64,000 bases of DNA from the NCBI RefSeq assembly GCF_950023065.1, contig NC_088680.1:60177350-60241349 (forward strand), given 5' to 3'. Each line of letters opens with the position of its first letter. Within the stretch, counting starts at the first letter, position 1. This document shows positions 45,701-55,703 of this stretch, one piece after another. The notes beneath the pieces were generated by a model. It was not told the origin of the DNA. It did not search any database and saw only the letters and a program-made list of their open reading frames with translations. The DNA is from Planococcus citri (Eukaryota > Arthropoda > Insecta > Hemiptera > Pseudococcidae). The position numbers were made by a program, and so were the translations under genes.

Positions 45701-46593
45701 TGTAGGAGTTGAAAATGGCGATCAAGTCAAAACTTATCTAAGTAAAATTTATTTTTTGTTTTCGTAAATTCAAACCTCTGATAATTTTCTTCAATAATGT
45801 TGATCTCAATAATTAATTCCTTAATAGGTTCCGAATACGCAGTACTTGGTACCGATTACAAACATTTCTTCATTGGTCAAACATCTTGCGACAAAGGTAC
45901 GTACAAAAAGCCAAAATAAACGTTGGATTTCCTGCTTAGCACGATACCTAGTTTACACTAATACCGAATTTCATTCCAGGTTCCATCACATTTGTCGCCT
46001 TCATCCAAGAAATCTACGAATGCGAAGAAAAACAACAACAATACTCTCAACAAATCACTCAAATCTTGCAAGCAAGCGGAATCGACGAATCGTCACTACA
46101 GAAACTTACCCAGAAATTCGACGTCGACACCAACAAATACAATAAATCCAAGACCGAAACCGATGTCTCCCAGGATGGTTCAAAAACCACCACCAAAAAT
46201 GAAACCGAGCACGCCGATGGTAAAGGTAAAAGCGAAACTGAAACCACTGTCAGTAATCCTCCAGGTGGTGGTACTGGTACCAACGTCAATGTATCGACCA
46301 ACAGCGACTCCAGTGTAAAGGTCAATACCGACAATGGTGGTACTCCCCCATGCACTGACTCGCCACCTCCAGCATCTCAACCACCTTCTACAACTCCTCC
46401 ACCTGCTACACCACCACCTTCAACTACTCCTCCTCCAGCTTCGCCTCCATCTTCGGCTCCTCCAACTTCTGTGAACGCTAACTCTTCGAGCAACTCCAAT
46501 GTTTCAGTCAATGGTCCGACTACCGGAAGTATTACAGCTAATTCTGCATCTGATGCTAATGCTTCTGTTAATAATGGAAACGCGACTCCTTGA
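33727..46593 (+). CDS. Secreted protein with two lipocalin modules joined by Asn/Ser/Thr-rich repeats
   Basis: Thirteen exons: 33727-34281, 34347-34431, 34519-34609, 39737-39813, 39900-39971, 40063-40134, 40221-41056, 41139-41223, 41331-41331 is not used, 45331-45418, 45501-45577, 45670-45741, 45828-45896 and 45980-46593. All are GT-AG; the frame closes at 930 aa. Signal peptide MKITLFALFVVLPSLCVC, then an N-V-N/Pro-rich tract. Module 1 (~165-360): CGKPDVQGF, W in HNWMVWK, LDTDNETY (residues 301-308). A mucin-like linker (~385-565) has five or so 25-residue repeats (75-bp DNA period). Module 2 (~575-775): CSGKPTQQGF, TTWYVAKY, LGTDYKHF (710-717). The tail is Pro- then S-N-V/A-N-rich. Both modules use phases 0-1-2-1-1-1 with near-equal exon lengths (85/85, 91/88, 77/77, 72/72, 72/69), so an internal tandem duplication is clear. 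Introns 3 and 8 exceed 4 kb and are full of transposons. Confidence 0.8.
35060..36951. mobile_element. Fold-back element, family FB-A copy 2 (intron 3)
   Basis: The left end CTTAATAGTCCGGCATATGA is mirrored by TCATATGCCAGACTATAAG at the right. Arms of roughly 0.8-0.9 kb are near-perfect inverted copies, including ACAATAGGAGTAATTGC, a C run, AAAGGGGACATCCTAAGG and AAAATGGCGGCCATTTTG. A unique loop of about 260 bp lies at 35880-36140. Related to 17281-19023. Without coding potential. It lies wholly within intron 3 of the double-lipocalin gene. Confidence 0.82.
37320..38396. mobile_element. Fold-back element, family FB-B copy 2 (intron 3)
   Basis: Begins GGGTCATTCCACGTCAATTC and ends GAATTGACGTGAAACGACCC. 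ATGA flanks both ends (37316-37319 and 38397-38400), a possible 4-bp target duplication. The arms include TAGCCCTTTTTTAAAGGCTG against CAGCCTTTAAAAAAGGGCTA. It is half the size of copy 1 at 9039-11175. Confidence 0.75.
38985..39610. repeat. Direct tandem duplication, ~388-bp period (intron 3)
   Basis: ATAACAATGGGGATTTTCGG occurs at about 39023 and 39411, and the following 150 bases (GAGTGGAAAAATTCCA, ACCTACTTGGTGAATATTTT, CCAGCTCCTACGGCCATAT) match closely. Each copy starts with TTTTTGAA and a C run. Confidence 0.7.
40493..40920 (+). repeat. In-frame 75-bp coding repeat
   Basis: GATGTCAATGTTAAAAAC recurs at about 40568, 40643, 40718 and 40793, exactly 75 bases (25 codons) apart, with partial units on both sides. 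Neighbouring units differ by only a few bases, so the array expanded recently. Confidence 0.85.
41340..41620. repeat. GATCTGATC-rich tract, copy 2 (intron 8)
   Basis: Same vocabulary as 31070-31490 (GATCTGATCAGATCTG, GATCTGGTCTGATC). Confidence 0.7.
41882..42809. mobile_element. TA-flanked TIR element, 928 bp (intron 8)
   Basis: Left end AGGGTAAGGGCACCAATTAT, right end (reverse complement) AGGGTAGAGGCACCAAATAT, then TGGACCA on both. TA at 41880-41881 and 42810-42811. GGTCCATATTAGGC is repeated internally. No ORF of note. A non-autonomous Tc1/mariner-like element is likely. Confidence 0.68.
43230..44800. repeat. Diverged direct repeat, ~643-bp period (intron 8)
   Basis: GGTCATCTCAAGTG(C)GTTTT starts copies near 43557 and 44200, with a partial copy near 43230. 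Within them GTCCGTCTGGAAATC, TTCAAAATTCTGGGGAAATC and GGTATTTTGAAATTGACA recur in order. Confidence 0.6.
46480..46593 (+). other. C-terminal S/N/V-rich tail coding region
   Basis: Encodes SVNANSSSNSNVSVNG... and ASDANASVNN, the same style as the start of this gene and the family-2 gene at 57982-62035. Poly(A) signal follows at 46717. Confidence 0.6.
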
Positions 46594-46716
46594 TTTGATC
46601 ACGTTGCGGTAATTTTAATGCGATTAAGTAAATCTATGCATCATTCCTATATTACGGTTTAAAATAATTGAAATAGTGGTATAAGTTATGTGATTAAGCA
46701 AGTTGTATTAACGTAA

Positions 46717-46722
46717 AATAAA
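46717..46722 (+). promoter_or_regulatory. Poly(A) signal AATAAA
   Basis: 124 bases after the TGA of the double-lipocalin gene. Confidence 0.6.
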
Positions 46723-47823
46723 AATTCTGTCAAAGCATTTTACGAGTAGTAGGGTTTACTTCATCGATGTTCGAGTGTTCGAAAATATGCATTTGAGTGA
46801 CATTTGACTCGCGGAACAGTGCTTTGTATATTTTAATTTTGACCCAAGCTGTATGCTCGCAAATGTTTATCACACCGAAAATTTATGCTCCTGGCGCAGA
46901 ACTGCCCTCATATTTTTAATTGACTATATCTAATTTTTTCTTCTTCTTCTTCGGAAGTTTTTGCTTCTACAAGAGAAATTTAATCTCTCATCAGAGCTTT
47001 TTGTCTGTTAAGTGATTGGGCGTTATAGTCTTATTATACATGGAAGAAGAGGGTTGACTGAACTCACTAGAAAAAAAGCCTCAAAATATTTTACTTTTCT
47101 CTCTTGGAAAGTTTTCAACATACCTCCCTCTCCCCCGTGATTCGACATAAGAAACTTTTAGTGCATATTCAACAGTGATCAGTTTTTAACTCGTCGAATG
47201 ATTTTACCGGCTGTTTGAGATGATCTGCATGGTGCACTGCTTGCGATTTTCAAATTCAAGTTTATCACTGGACTTCTCATCATCCAAAAGAAAAGTTTCA
47301 ACTTCATTTTTCAATGCACTGGTGAAATTATAAGAAGAATAATCCAAAAAATAAATCCATTAGAGTGGATCGCGAAAAAAAAATCGGTGGATTTTGACCA
47401 AATTCAGCAAAGACCTTCATTCTGAAGAAGTTTCTCTGAAAAAATTTCAGCTTCGTAGGTGTCACTGGAGTAGAGAAATAAATGGCCAGGTCCCAAATTT
47501 TATAAAAATTTTTACAATTTTCAGTGATCTACATTTTTTTGGATGCGTTTACCTGTCAATTTTTGTTTGTATATTTGGAGCGATGACGTTTTAGGCAAAT
47601 TTCTTTGTAGGTAATTTCATCAGTTTTGAGTTATTTTATTTCACTTAAGTATTTTATTTTTTTGCGTTTTAAATAATTTTTATGAGATTTTTGCCCAACT
47701 TTACTGAAACTTCATCGGTCTTGAGTGACTTACTAAGACTTTATTGCCGCTTTTCTATTATATTATTTTTGTAAAAAAATGATTTTTTGACAATTTTTCA
47801 AAAAACTTTGATTTTTTCGAATA
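46723..47823. other. Intergenic, nothing recognised
   Basis: AT-rich, with a TTCTTCTTCTTC run near 46940. The ORF at 47394-47594 has no supporting context. Confidence 0.4.
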
Positions 47824-48720
47824 GGGGACCCTGCCCTATGATGGTGCAGTTCCTAAGACGGCGCAATTCAAATTTCTGGCATTTGCCAGCGCTGATGTAA
47901 AAACCAACTGCACCCTGTCTTTGTGCTTCACATTCTTGACTTTTTACTGTAGTCATATCCGCTTGAACAATTACCTTGCGTTCTTGAAAACGTAATTTTC
48001 TTTTCTTGCTTAAAAATTTGATCATTTCGAATTTTTGGTGGAAGCTCTTTCAAATTGGTTTCATTTCTAAAAGTGACTGAAAGTATCTTATAATGTGCGA
48101 AATTTCATCTACTTTCTAATGCGCTACTCAGTTTTTTCATTAGAGTTCATGTTCATTCATAAATTGACTAAAATTTGAATTTGTATAACCAGTCCTATGA
48201 TGGCGCAGCCGCAAAAGCAGGCGCTTTTCAGCAACAAAAACGGGTAGATTTAGGTGAATCCTGTAGTAGTGTATATAGTGTGCCTAATCTTACATGTTTC
48301 TGTTCAAAATATTTCATAAAAAGGTATTATTGCGAAAATATTGAAAAAAGTGGGATTGTCAGCCAAATCACTAAAAAAACTTCTAACAGCCTCAAACAAA
48401 AAAATTGGGGGTAAATTAGGGATCCTAATACATTTAAAATAATAATTTCAATCGAATTCAAACGATATAGTTACAGTTTTACATTTTAATTGAATTTGCG
48501 CCGTCTTAGGAATGGTTTTGCGCCGTTGGCACATTTGAACTGATTCACAGTTCATTTGATTGAGACAAGAGATTGAAACCAAAAGTTTTACGTTTCTGGT
48601 GGTGAGTAGTAGATAGGTAGTCTGAGGGACCTTCCATCAAATTTTTGTTCATTTTGGTTGGATACTTTAGGAGCACCAGGCTTCAGAAAAAAAATTGCGC
48701 CATCTTAGGGCCGGGTCCCC
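47824..48720. mobile_element. TA-flanked TIR element, 897 bp
   Basis: The left end GGGGACCCTGCCCTATGATG and the right end, reverse-complemented GGGGACCCGGCCCTAAGATG, continue as inverted repeats for about 30 bases (GCGCA(G/A)TT). TA lies at 47822-47823 and 48721-48722. GCGCC/GGCGC words recur inside. Non-coding. It has the same organisation as 41882-42809 but a different sequence. Confidence 0.72.
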
Positions 48721-48995
48721 TACTTATTTTTTGAAATTTTGACTGCAAAAAACAGGTTTTCAATTCTGCAATTTTTACAAAAAAGGAGGCTTTGGTAAAA
48801 TAATAAACATGCTTTTTTTTGGGCAAGTTTGATCAAAAAATGAGTTTTTCTGATCATTTTTTTTTCTAATTGAATTCTTTGCAATTTTGATAAAAGTTGC
48901 AGATTTTTGCAAAAAAAAGCAAAGAAACTTTTTTTGTGATTTTGATTTTTTTTAAAATACTTTTTCGCAATTTTGGAAAAAAATAAGCATAAGGA
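48721..48995. other. Intergenic, T-rich
   Basis: T- and A-rich runs only. Confidence 0.35.
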
Positions 48996-48999
48996 ACTA

Positions 49000-49865
49000 T
49001 ATTCAACATATTTTTAATCATAGTCCAAATATATAAGACTTCATCCTACCCCATCTCCGAAGGTGTAGAATGGATAAATTTTGCTTAAAATATTATTTAC
49101 ACGAGAAAACAACATTTAAATTAGTCATCATAGATCACGATGCCCTGCTTGTAATCTATGCGAAATGAATACAATTTAAAATAAAGTAAGTGTATCCTGC
49201 TTACCACAAACTGTACGCTTTTTCCATCACTTTCCGGGGTTCACCTAATACTACGAGCTGTTGATGGAACTTAACCAAATGAGACACATTTTAATTCTTT
49301 GCCTACTTTGGTGATGCCCGGGTGCATCCCAAAATATCAAAAAGGTACACTCGTTATTAACCGTGAATAGTTCGGTTAATCTAGGTTGAATTGAAAGATT
49401 ATCCATCAATGATGAGATGGAAAAAACAAAAGTACTAACGCCATGGTCTCCAATGAGATGTCCATGGCTTAGATTTTATCAATGGTGACGAGGGAACTGA
49501 CTTGCGCACGATGCGAGAACCAAAGGTCGAGACTATATTTAGTTGCCGGAACTATGTCTGAAGGCATCCAAAAAGCATCTAACTTTTAGTGTAAAAATCT
49601 GTATTATAAAGAGACTTGAAATGGTCAAATCTCCACCCCTATTTCTGGGTTACCAATAGCGTACTTGCTAAGTACACATAAATTAGACAATTTATGTGAC
49701 TTTACTTATTTATTGCCGAAATCCCTATCTCGGGCTATAAACGTCAAAGGCTTTCAAGGGCTCGCGAACCCTTTCTCTTTTACATTTGACGACTTGCGGG
49801 TGCGGCCTTACATGCGCGAGTAGATCGCGAGTACCTCGCGTACTTAGCCTATCTTTAAAGAATTT
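49000..49865. other. GC-richer island, possible mobile-element fragment
   Basis: Contrasts with its AT-rich surroundings (CGCGAGTAGATCGCGAGTAC, GCCCGGGTGCATCCC). No ORF, no terminal repeats found, no tRNA/rRNA recognised. Similar in texture to 5290-6000, although I could not align the two. Confidence 0.35.
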
Positions 49866-50851
49866 ACTCACGTTCCCAAAATTTCATTATAAGGGGTTCG
49901 TAATATAAGCACTACCTTCGGCAGTGGGGCCAATCTGTCCTCTGTCAGTTTTAGCCAAAAAAAAACTTCTGAGAAAAAAATGGAATTTTTTACAATATTT
50001 ACAAAAAGTTTGATTTTTTTCAATTTTAGGAAATCAGTCAATTTTTTGGCTACTTTGATGGAGCACTGTGTTGCTGTTTTTTTTTGCAGTTTCAACAAAA
50101 AACAAATTTTACTATCGACATTTCAACAGCAAAAACTTTCTTGGGATTTTCACCAAAACAGTAGTTTGGGCAATTTAGGCAAAGAAGTTACTTTTTGGCT
50201 ATTTTAATTTTAAAAAAGCAAAATTTTACTGCTTCCCAGAGATAATTGCGTTTGGGAAAAGTCGATTCGGGGAATTGGTCTTTCAGAAAAATGTCAATGT
50301 TTTTAAAAACACATTTTAATGCAATTTTTTGATGAGTTTCCCTCGAATGATTTACTCTTATTTTTATTGCTTTTAGACATTAGTATGTTTTTTGGTCCGG
50401 AGTCTGTTCAAAATATTTATTATGTTGATCCAAGCAACGCTGACTTTTGAAAAAAAAGAATTGTTCAATTTTTCAGTTCCATGTTCAACTTTTAAAAACT
50501 TGGAAAAATATGCGATAAATTCTCTTCATTAGTTTAGACTTTTAGTATCTTTGAAAAAAATGGATCAATTCACAATGTTTAGAGGATTCGTCTCTTGGAA
50601 AATTTTTTAATCAATTCCTGCCATTTTATTGGACTTTTAAAAACTTGATGAAAATGACCAATCTTTAAAATTTGTACTTGTTTTGAAGTGAACTTTTACA
50701 TAGGTACCAAATCTGACTTACCTATAAGAACTCAAAAAAACAATCAGGTACATATTGAATTGTGAAAAAATTATATCAATTTTTCAAAAAATGGTTTTCT
50801 GATTATTCAAGAATTTCTTAAGTTACATTTAATTCGCGCGATTAGAATGTT
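49866..50851. other. Intergenic, AT-rich
   Basis: Poly(T)/poly(A)-rich DNA, with an ATTAAA (minus strand, 50828-50833) that could serve as poly(A) signal for the gene ending at 50852. Confidence 0.35.
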
Positions 50852-52173
50852 TCATGCATTTAATGGTAAGCAATTAGTTTGATCAACTTCCACCATATTC
50901 TTGAGATCTATTCCATTTTCCAATAAGATTTTTTCAACTTTTAGTAATAAATCTTGTTTATTTATTACTAAGAATGCTTCATTAGAAACAGCTACCCATG
51001 CATGAGGACCTGAAATATCAATTGTCATTACAATAACAGAAGTTGACTTTGGTTGTGTTTCAGGATGTGAAATGTGTTCAAACCTGAAGAAAAAGGAGTA
51101 CAAGAAGCAAAAACAGCGTACGTTTCGTAATTATCAGTCGCCAGCAAAGCATATGCTTGATCTGTGAATCAAGAAATTGAAGGGTTAGTGATTTTTCTTT
51201 ATCAGATTGTTAATTAATTGTAAGTAAGTATAGGTTTGAGCTTACACTCTGGATATATTTCCTCATCAATTGGAGAAGCAGTTATTTTAGTTTTAGTACC
51301 GTCGAAGTTGACCTCAGCAGCTAAAAAATGAATTCATTATTTGTAGCTAGGTTTAGGTACACTACATACCTAATTTACAAGCGCTTGAGACAAAATTTCA
51401 AATGTTTGATGTTATGATAATATTTTTACCCAATAAAAATTGTGCTTGGAAAACATCATAGTAATCTTCTACAAATACAACTTTACTTTCTATGTATCGG
51501 AAGTTCTGTGTTCTGTAAGTAAATAATTGAGTTTTGTAGGTACCTATACCTACCAAAATAAGACCATAGGTCTACCTACCTAATCGTGAAATTGATAACC
51601 CTTACCTCACTTCCAAACCAACAGTTTTCCTTGTTAATGAGTTTTCCTGCTCGTTTACTGAAAGGCCATATCTTAAACATTTACATTCACCTGGCACAAA
51701 ATCTGAATTTTTTGTTATTAGAAGAGAATACTGCCTGAACTCGTTTTCAATTCTTTGCATTCATGATTGTTTGAATGGATACTTACTGTACAAACCACAT
51801 GCTGTGCTTCCATCTACGTACTGACTTTTTCCTCTCGGGACGATGTGCGAAATAACCCAAACATCTTCCATCTAAATAGGTAATTTGAAATTTGAAAAAT
51901 TCCATTAGCAAAGGATGTTGTGTTATTGAGATTTGAGTGGAATGACAGATAAACTCTTAAACATCTTACATTTCCTAGGAAATTTTGTTCCACTTTCATT
52001 ACGTTGAAATTAGGACAACTTTTTGGAGGAATTTTACTCAAATTCTCAGGTTCGGGTGATTCTGCAGGATTGGGTGATGGAGACCAAAGAGCTAATCCAT
52101 TTGAATGGTGGGTTAACGTTAGCATAACTATGAGGAGAGTACCGGACATTTTTGAACCCTTGAACGTTGACAT
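50852..52173 (-). CDS. Apolipoprotein D / Lazarillo-like lipocalin
   Basis: Minus-strand gene of seven exons: 52173-51970, 51871-51787, 51702-51606, 51512-51430, 51320-51246, 51161-51084 and 51009-50852. All are GT-AG, phases 0-1-2-1-1-1, 259 aa. The start could be the second Met (52149), which gives a neater signal peptide (MSGTLLIVMLTLTHHSNGLA). A short Pro/Ser stretch precedes the barrel. Lipocalin hallmarks: CPNFNV...F and G-N-M-E-D-V-W as SCR1; LLATDNYETYAVF (residues 187-199) as SCR2; FLVINKQ and a helix ending ENGIDLKNM; and DQTNC (250-254), the classic ApoD C-terminus that forms a disulfide. ApoD-type lipocalins are secreted carriers of small hydrophobic molecules with roles in stress and lipid transport. 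This plain member anchors the identity of the mucin-bearing lipocalins in the window. Confidence 0.9.
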
Positions 52174-54623
52174 AAAAAAAAAAAAAAAAAAGGATGAAAT
52201 AGCAGTCTTGTGTATCTAAAGCAAAACGTTTTTCTTCTCAGTGGAATACCTAAAACAAACAAAATCTCAATTGAGGTCTGTTTCCTGCTTGTATTTTTCT
52301 GTTGAGGGAATAAAATATTTTCTGCTCCAAGCGTTCTTTCCCTGAAGTTCACTTTTTATACTAATTTAAATCGATTGGAAATAACTTCAAGCCTTCTGGC
52401 GTTTCCAACCATATTTTTTTTTAAATTCAGTTTTTATGACACTTTTTGGAAATTTGGAATTTTTATAACGAAGGCAGGAAGCTCTAGAACGACTTGAAAG
52501 CTGAAACTGCGTCCATTCGACTCAGCATTGTGAATTGAGGCATAAAGTCAACTTCATTGGGTAAAAATTTATGGAAATTTCAGATTTCAAAAATTTTCTG
52601 GAAGGTCCAAAACAGCCCAAATCGGTTCAAACCCGTTTTCAATCGATTTGGAGAGTCGAAAATAAGGTACATTGTCAAGTTTTAGCTTTCTAAGTAAACT
52701 TTGTAAAAAAAACACACATTTTTGGCCCAAATTTGATTTTTAAAATTGATCAAAAATCGAAAAATGCGCTTGAGTCCACAAAAATTTGGCCACTGATGTA
52801 TTCTTGCATTTTTTTTCTTTTTAGGTTTTGACAGTTTAGAAATTTTTATCTTAGTTGAGAATTGAAAGCTTTGTAATGACTAAGAAGTGATTTGTTTTCG
52901 AGTTGACTAGGCATTGAAATTTCAAAAATTAACCATGATAAAAGCTTTTTCAAATTTTTCAAAAATTATAATAAAGTCCAAAAATGAAATTAGGCATACG
53001 CAAATTTCAAATTATGGAGATTTCAGAATTTGTTTTTTCAATTCAATTTGGTTTCGTTTTATTCAAGCGAAGTACGTGCCTGTACCATTTCAAGAAGTGT
53101 AAAAATGTACTTCAGAAAGGTAATGGTAATTTTTCAATGTGCCTGAAACAAAATGGCAGCCGTGAAGTGATCATTAGTGCTTGAAAGTCACTTTCAAGGT
53201 CATTTAAGAAATGGGAAAATTTTTTGAAAACACAACATAACTCTCATGTGCTTTTATCTGTACACTAGATTTGAAAAAAAATGGTTTAAAATTTGCATTT
53301 TTTTTAAAAATTCAAAATTCAAAAATTGTCCCTATTCTTCATTCTTATCCTCTGAGATGAAATAGAAAATTGCCTGTACCTATGGTCAAAACTCATTCTT
53401 TATTGATAGGTATTCAATGAATCATGTTGTTGCCAAAGTCTTTCAATAAACTTCTTTCCCAATTAAACAAATTTATGCCCCGAAAAATTGCAAAAAAATA
53501 AATAAATAGGCAGAAAGTCTAAATCATTTTGTAATATTTTCAAGTCTTCTAGCCGTGTCCATTTTTACAAATTCTATAGTGGTTTTTTAGATTAAGAAAA
53601 ATAGGTAACTTACAACTTATAGTGGGGTAAGTAAATACCTCTTGCTTGGAATATCAAAATTTATAGTAAATTAATTCGCGTCACACTTCACAATGAAATG
53701 CGATCAGTATTCAATGTAAACGTTGAAGTTTCATGTTAGGTATCTACAGATATACTGCATTTATGGTTGATTTGATTAATTGCGCAAATCACTTTGCTTT
53801 TTTTTTTTTTTTTTTTTGTTCATTTGAATCACGTCTACTTTAGAGCTTGTTTTGCTAATATTTGAAATATCTGTTGTTGGCGATTCAAGCTCAATTCTTA
53901 TTTGTTCTCTTTTTCAATGAGATGTTGTAAGGTCCCAAATTCTATGCCTATTACGTTTCGATAAAATGTGCTTTGAATTTCTTCGTTGAATTTCATATTT
54001 TCCAATATTGAAATTTGGCAACGTTCTGTTCTGTTTCGAATTTGCCAAACACATAAGAGTAAATAAAATGTTCTCTGGTTGCTGCCTATAACTCGTAAAA
54101 TTCTGTTGAATACGCAGTAAAATTATTTGCACAAGTGAAATGAGCATACAACGAGTTTTCATTTGACTTTCAGAATTCGATTCAATGTCATGAAAAAAAA
54201 TACCGAGTAATGATTGCAGGATGATGAAAGAAGAGGTGGTGGTGGTGATGGTAACGATGAAGATGATGTTGATGAGCTAAAAAGAACGAGATATTTTGCA
54301 TTTGATTTTCCCTCACTTTTTCTTAGGCACTTTAAATTTCAAAAACCTCACAGAGCCCCATGTTTTGGTGGCATGATTTTTTCCATTGACGTCATTTCTA
54401 ATCCTTGTATGTAGTATTTACCGAAATGGGACTGTGATTTGTTGTTCTACCACAAAAAGTTTCAATAAATTATGACACACACAATAAATTATCAGCAAAA
54501 AAAAAAACTTACCCTTTCACACCAATGGTTTAATATTTCAAAACGTGTTTTTAATTCGTATTTCGAAAGAATTTAATTGAATGAGCTCCTCTACAATTTG
54601 CATCAAATACATTCGTAGCAGAG
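52174..54623. other. Intergenic; one doubtful minus-strand ORF
   Basis: 52174-52400 should include the lipocalin promoter. 52430-52720 contains diverged FB-A-like words (GGAGGTCCAAAACAGCCC, CGATTTGG..AGTCGAAAATA). A 20-base T run lies near 53797. The minus ORF 54162-53914 (82 codons) starts with a hydrophobic stretch (MLISLVQIILLRI) but lacks convincing splice sites or relatives, so I do not call it a gene. Confidence 0.35.
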
Positions 54624-55291
54624 ATGTTCTGGAATATTGTAATTTATTTAACTGCCCTGCAGGTAAGATGAAATTCGATCTGTACCTACATAATAATTCT
54701 TGAGAACTGATTAGGTAATCATGTAATCAAGCATATACATACCTAGGTTTAAAATTTGAAATAATTTTTCAGATCAGCCAAGTCATCCCATATGGCGGCG
54801 AAGACAGCTGCGGCACTTCAGATTGCGCCCGCGCATATTCCAAATTAGAAAACTTGTGTTACGACTTTACGGGAGATGCTGGAGATTACTTTTCGATAGC
54901 AGATATCCATCAACGTGATGGATTCTTTGCAGTTCGAGAAGCATCCCTTTATGTGGCCTACAACGCATGTGGCAAAATAACTGGCTCAATCGATAACTAT
55001 CGTGTAGGACAAGATTTAGAAAAGGATAAAGTGAGCGGGGGCTCGAATAATGGTCCTTCAAACTCTTTAACACCTTCCTCAAGTAGTATTCCTCCTACAA
55101 GTTCAAATAGTCCTACAAGTAGTGGTCCTACAAGTACTGGTCCTAGTTCAACGTCCACTCCTCCTAGCTCAAGTTCTCCTTCTCCTAGTACTACTCCAAC
55201 TCCTAGTAGTACAACTCCTGGAGGTACTCCAACTCCTGGAGGTACTCCAACTCCCGGAGGTACTCCCCCTCCTACTGGAGGTTCTCCTTAA
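54624..55291 (+). CDS. Secreted two-cysteine protein with Ser/Thr/Pro/Gly tail (family 2)
   Basis: Two exons, 54624-54662 and 54773-55291, GT-AG phase 0, 185 aa. The intron splits the signal peptide (MFWNIVIYLTALQ | ISQVIPYG). The mature N-terminal part has cysteines at ~26, 31, 42 and 79; the last two lie 36 residues apart in helix-like segments (AYSKLENLC and SLYVAYNAC), the spacing seen in the other family-2 members. From residue ~100 the protein is Ser/Thr/Pro-rich and ends in repeats of P-G-G-T-P-T. It is convergent with the gene at 55704-56358. Such tails are often O-glycosylated. The helical region matches no family I know. AATAAA at 55423. Confidence 0.78.
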
Positions 55292-55422
55292 TTTCGTGAG
55301 AGCTTTTCTCCTTTCTTGTAGAGTACTTCCTTCGTCTAATTTTTTCTGATTTAGCTTGTATTCTTAATTGTAGTAGATATCACTATTAGAAAATGTGTGT
55401 AGTCAGATTTTAAATGAAATAC

Positions 55423-55428
55423 AATAAA
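55423..55428 (+). promoter_or_regulatory. Poly(A) signal AATAAA
   Basis: 132 bases after the stop of the gene at 54624-55291. Confidence 0.6.
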
Positions 55429-55611
55429 TTCAATTCGTTCGTTACTTTTACTTTCATTTACCAAAAAAATACCTATCCTACCTACTTGATAAGTTGGCAA
55501 ATTCACTGCAGACATAGACTGAGGAGTATTGTTTGTCAAACATGTGTGTAGATATTTTGTAGCATTGATCAATAACAAGAATATTGACTGTATGAACATC
55601 AAAATGTATTT

Positions 55612-55617
55612 TTTATT
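55612..55617 (-). promoter_or_regulatory. Poly(A) signal AATAAA (minus strand)
   Basis: AATAAA on the minus strand 86 bases beyond the stop at 55704. Confidence 0.55.
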
Positions 55618-55703
55618 GAATAATGAAGGCATCAACTTCTTTAAGAAAATATGTACAGAAAATTAAAATGATTGCGGTGGTATCACAATTAGCGCAAATG
55701 AGT

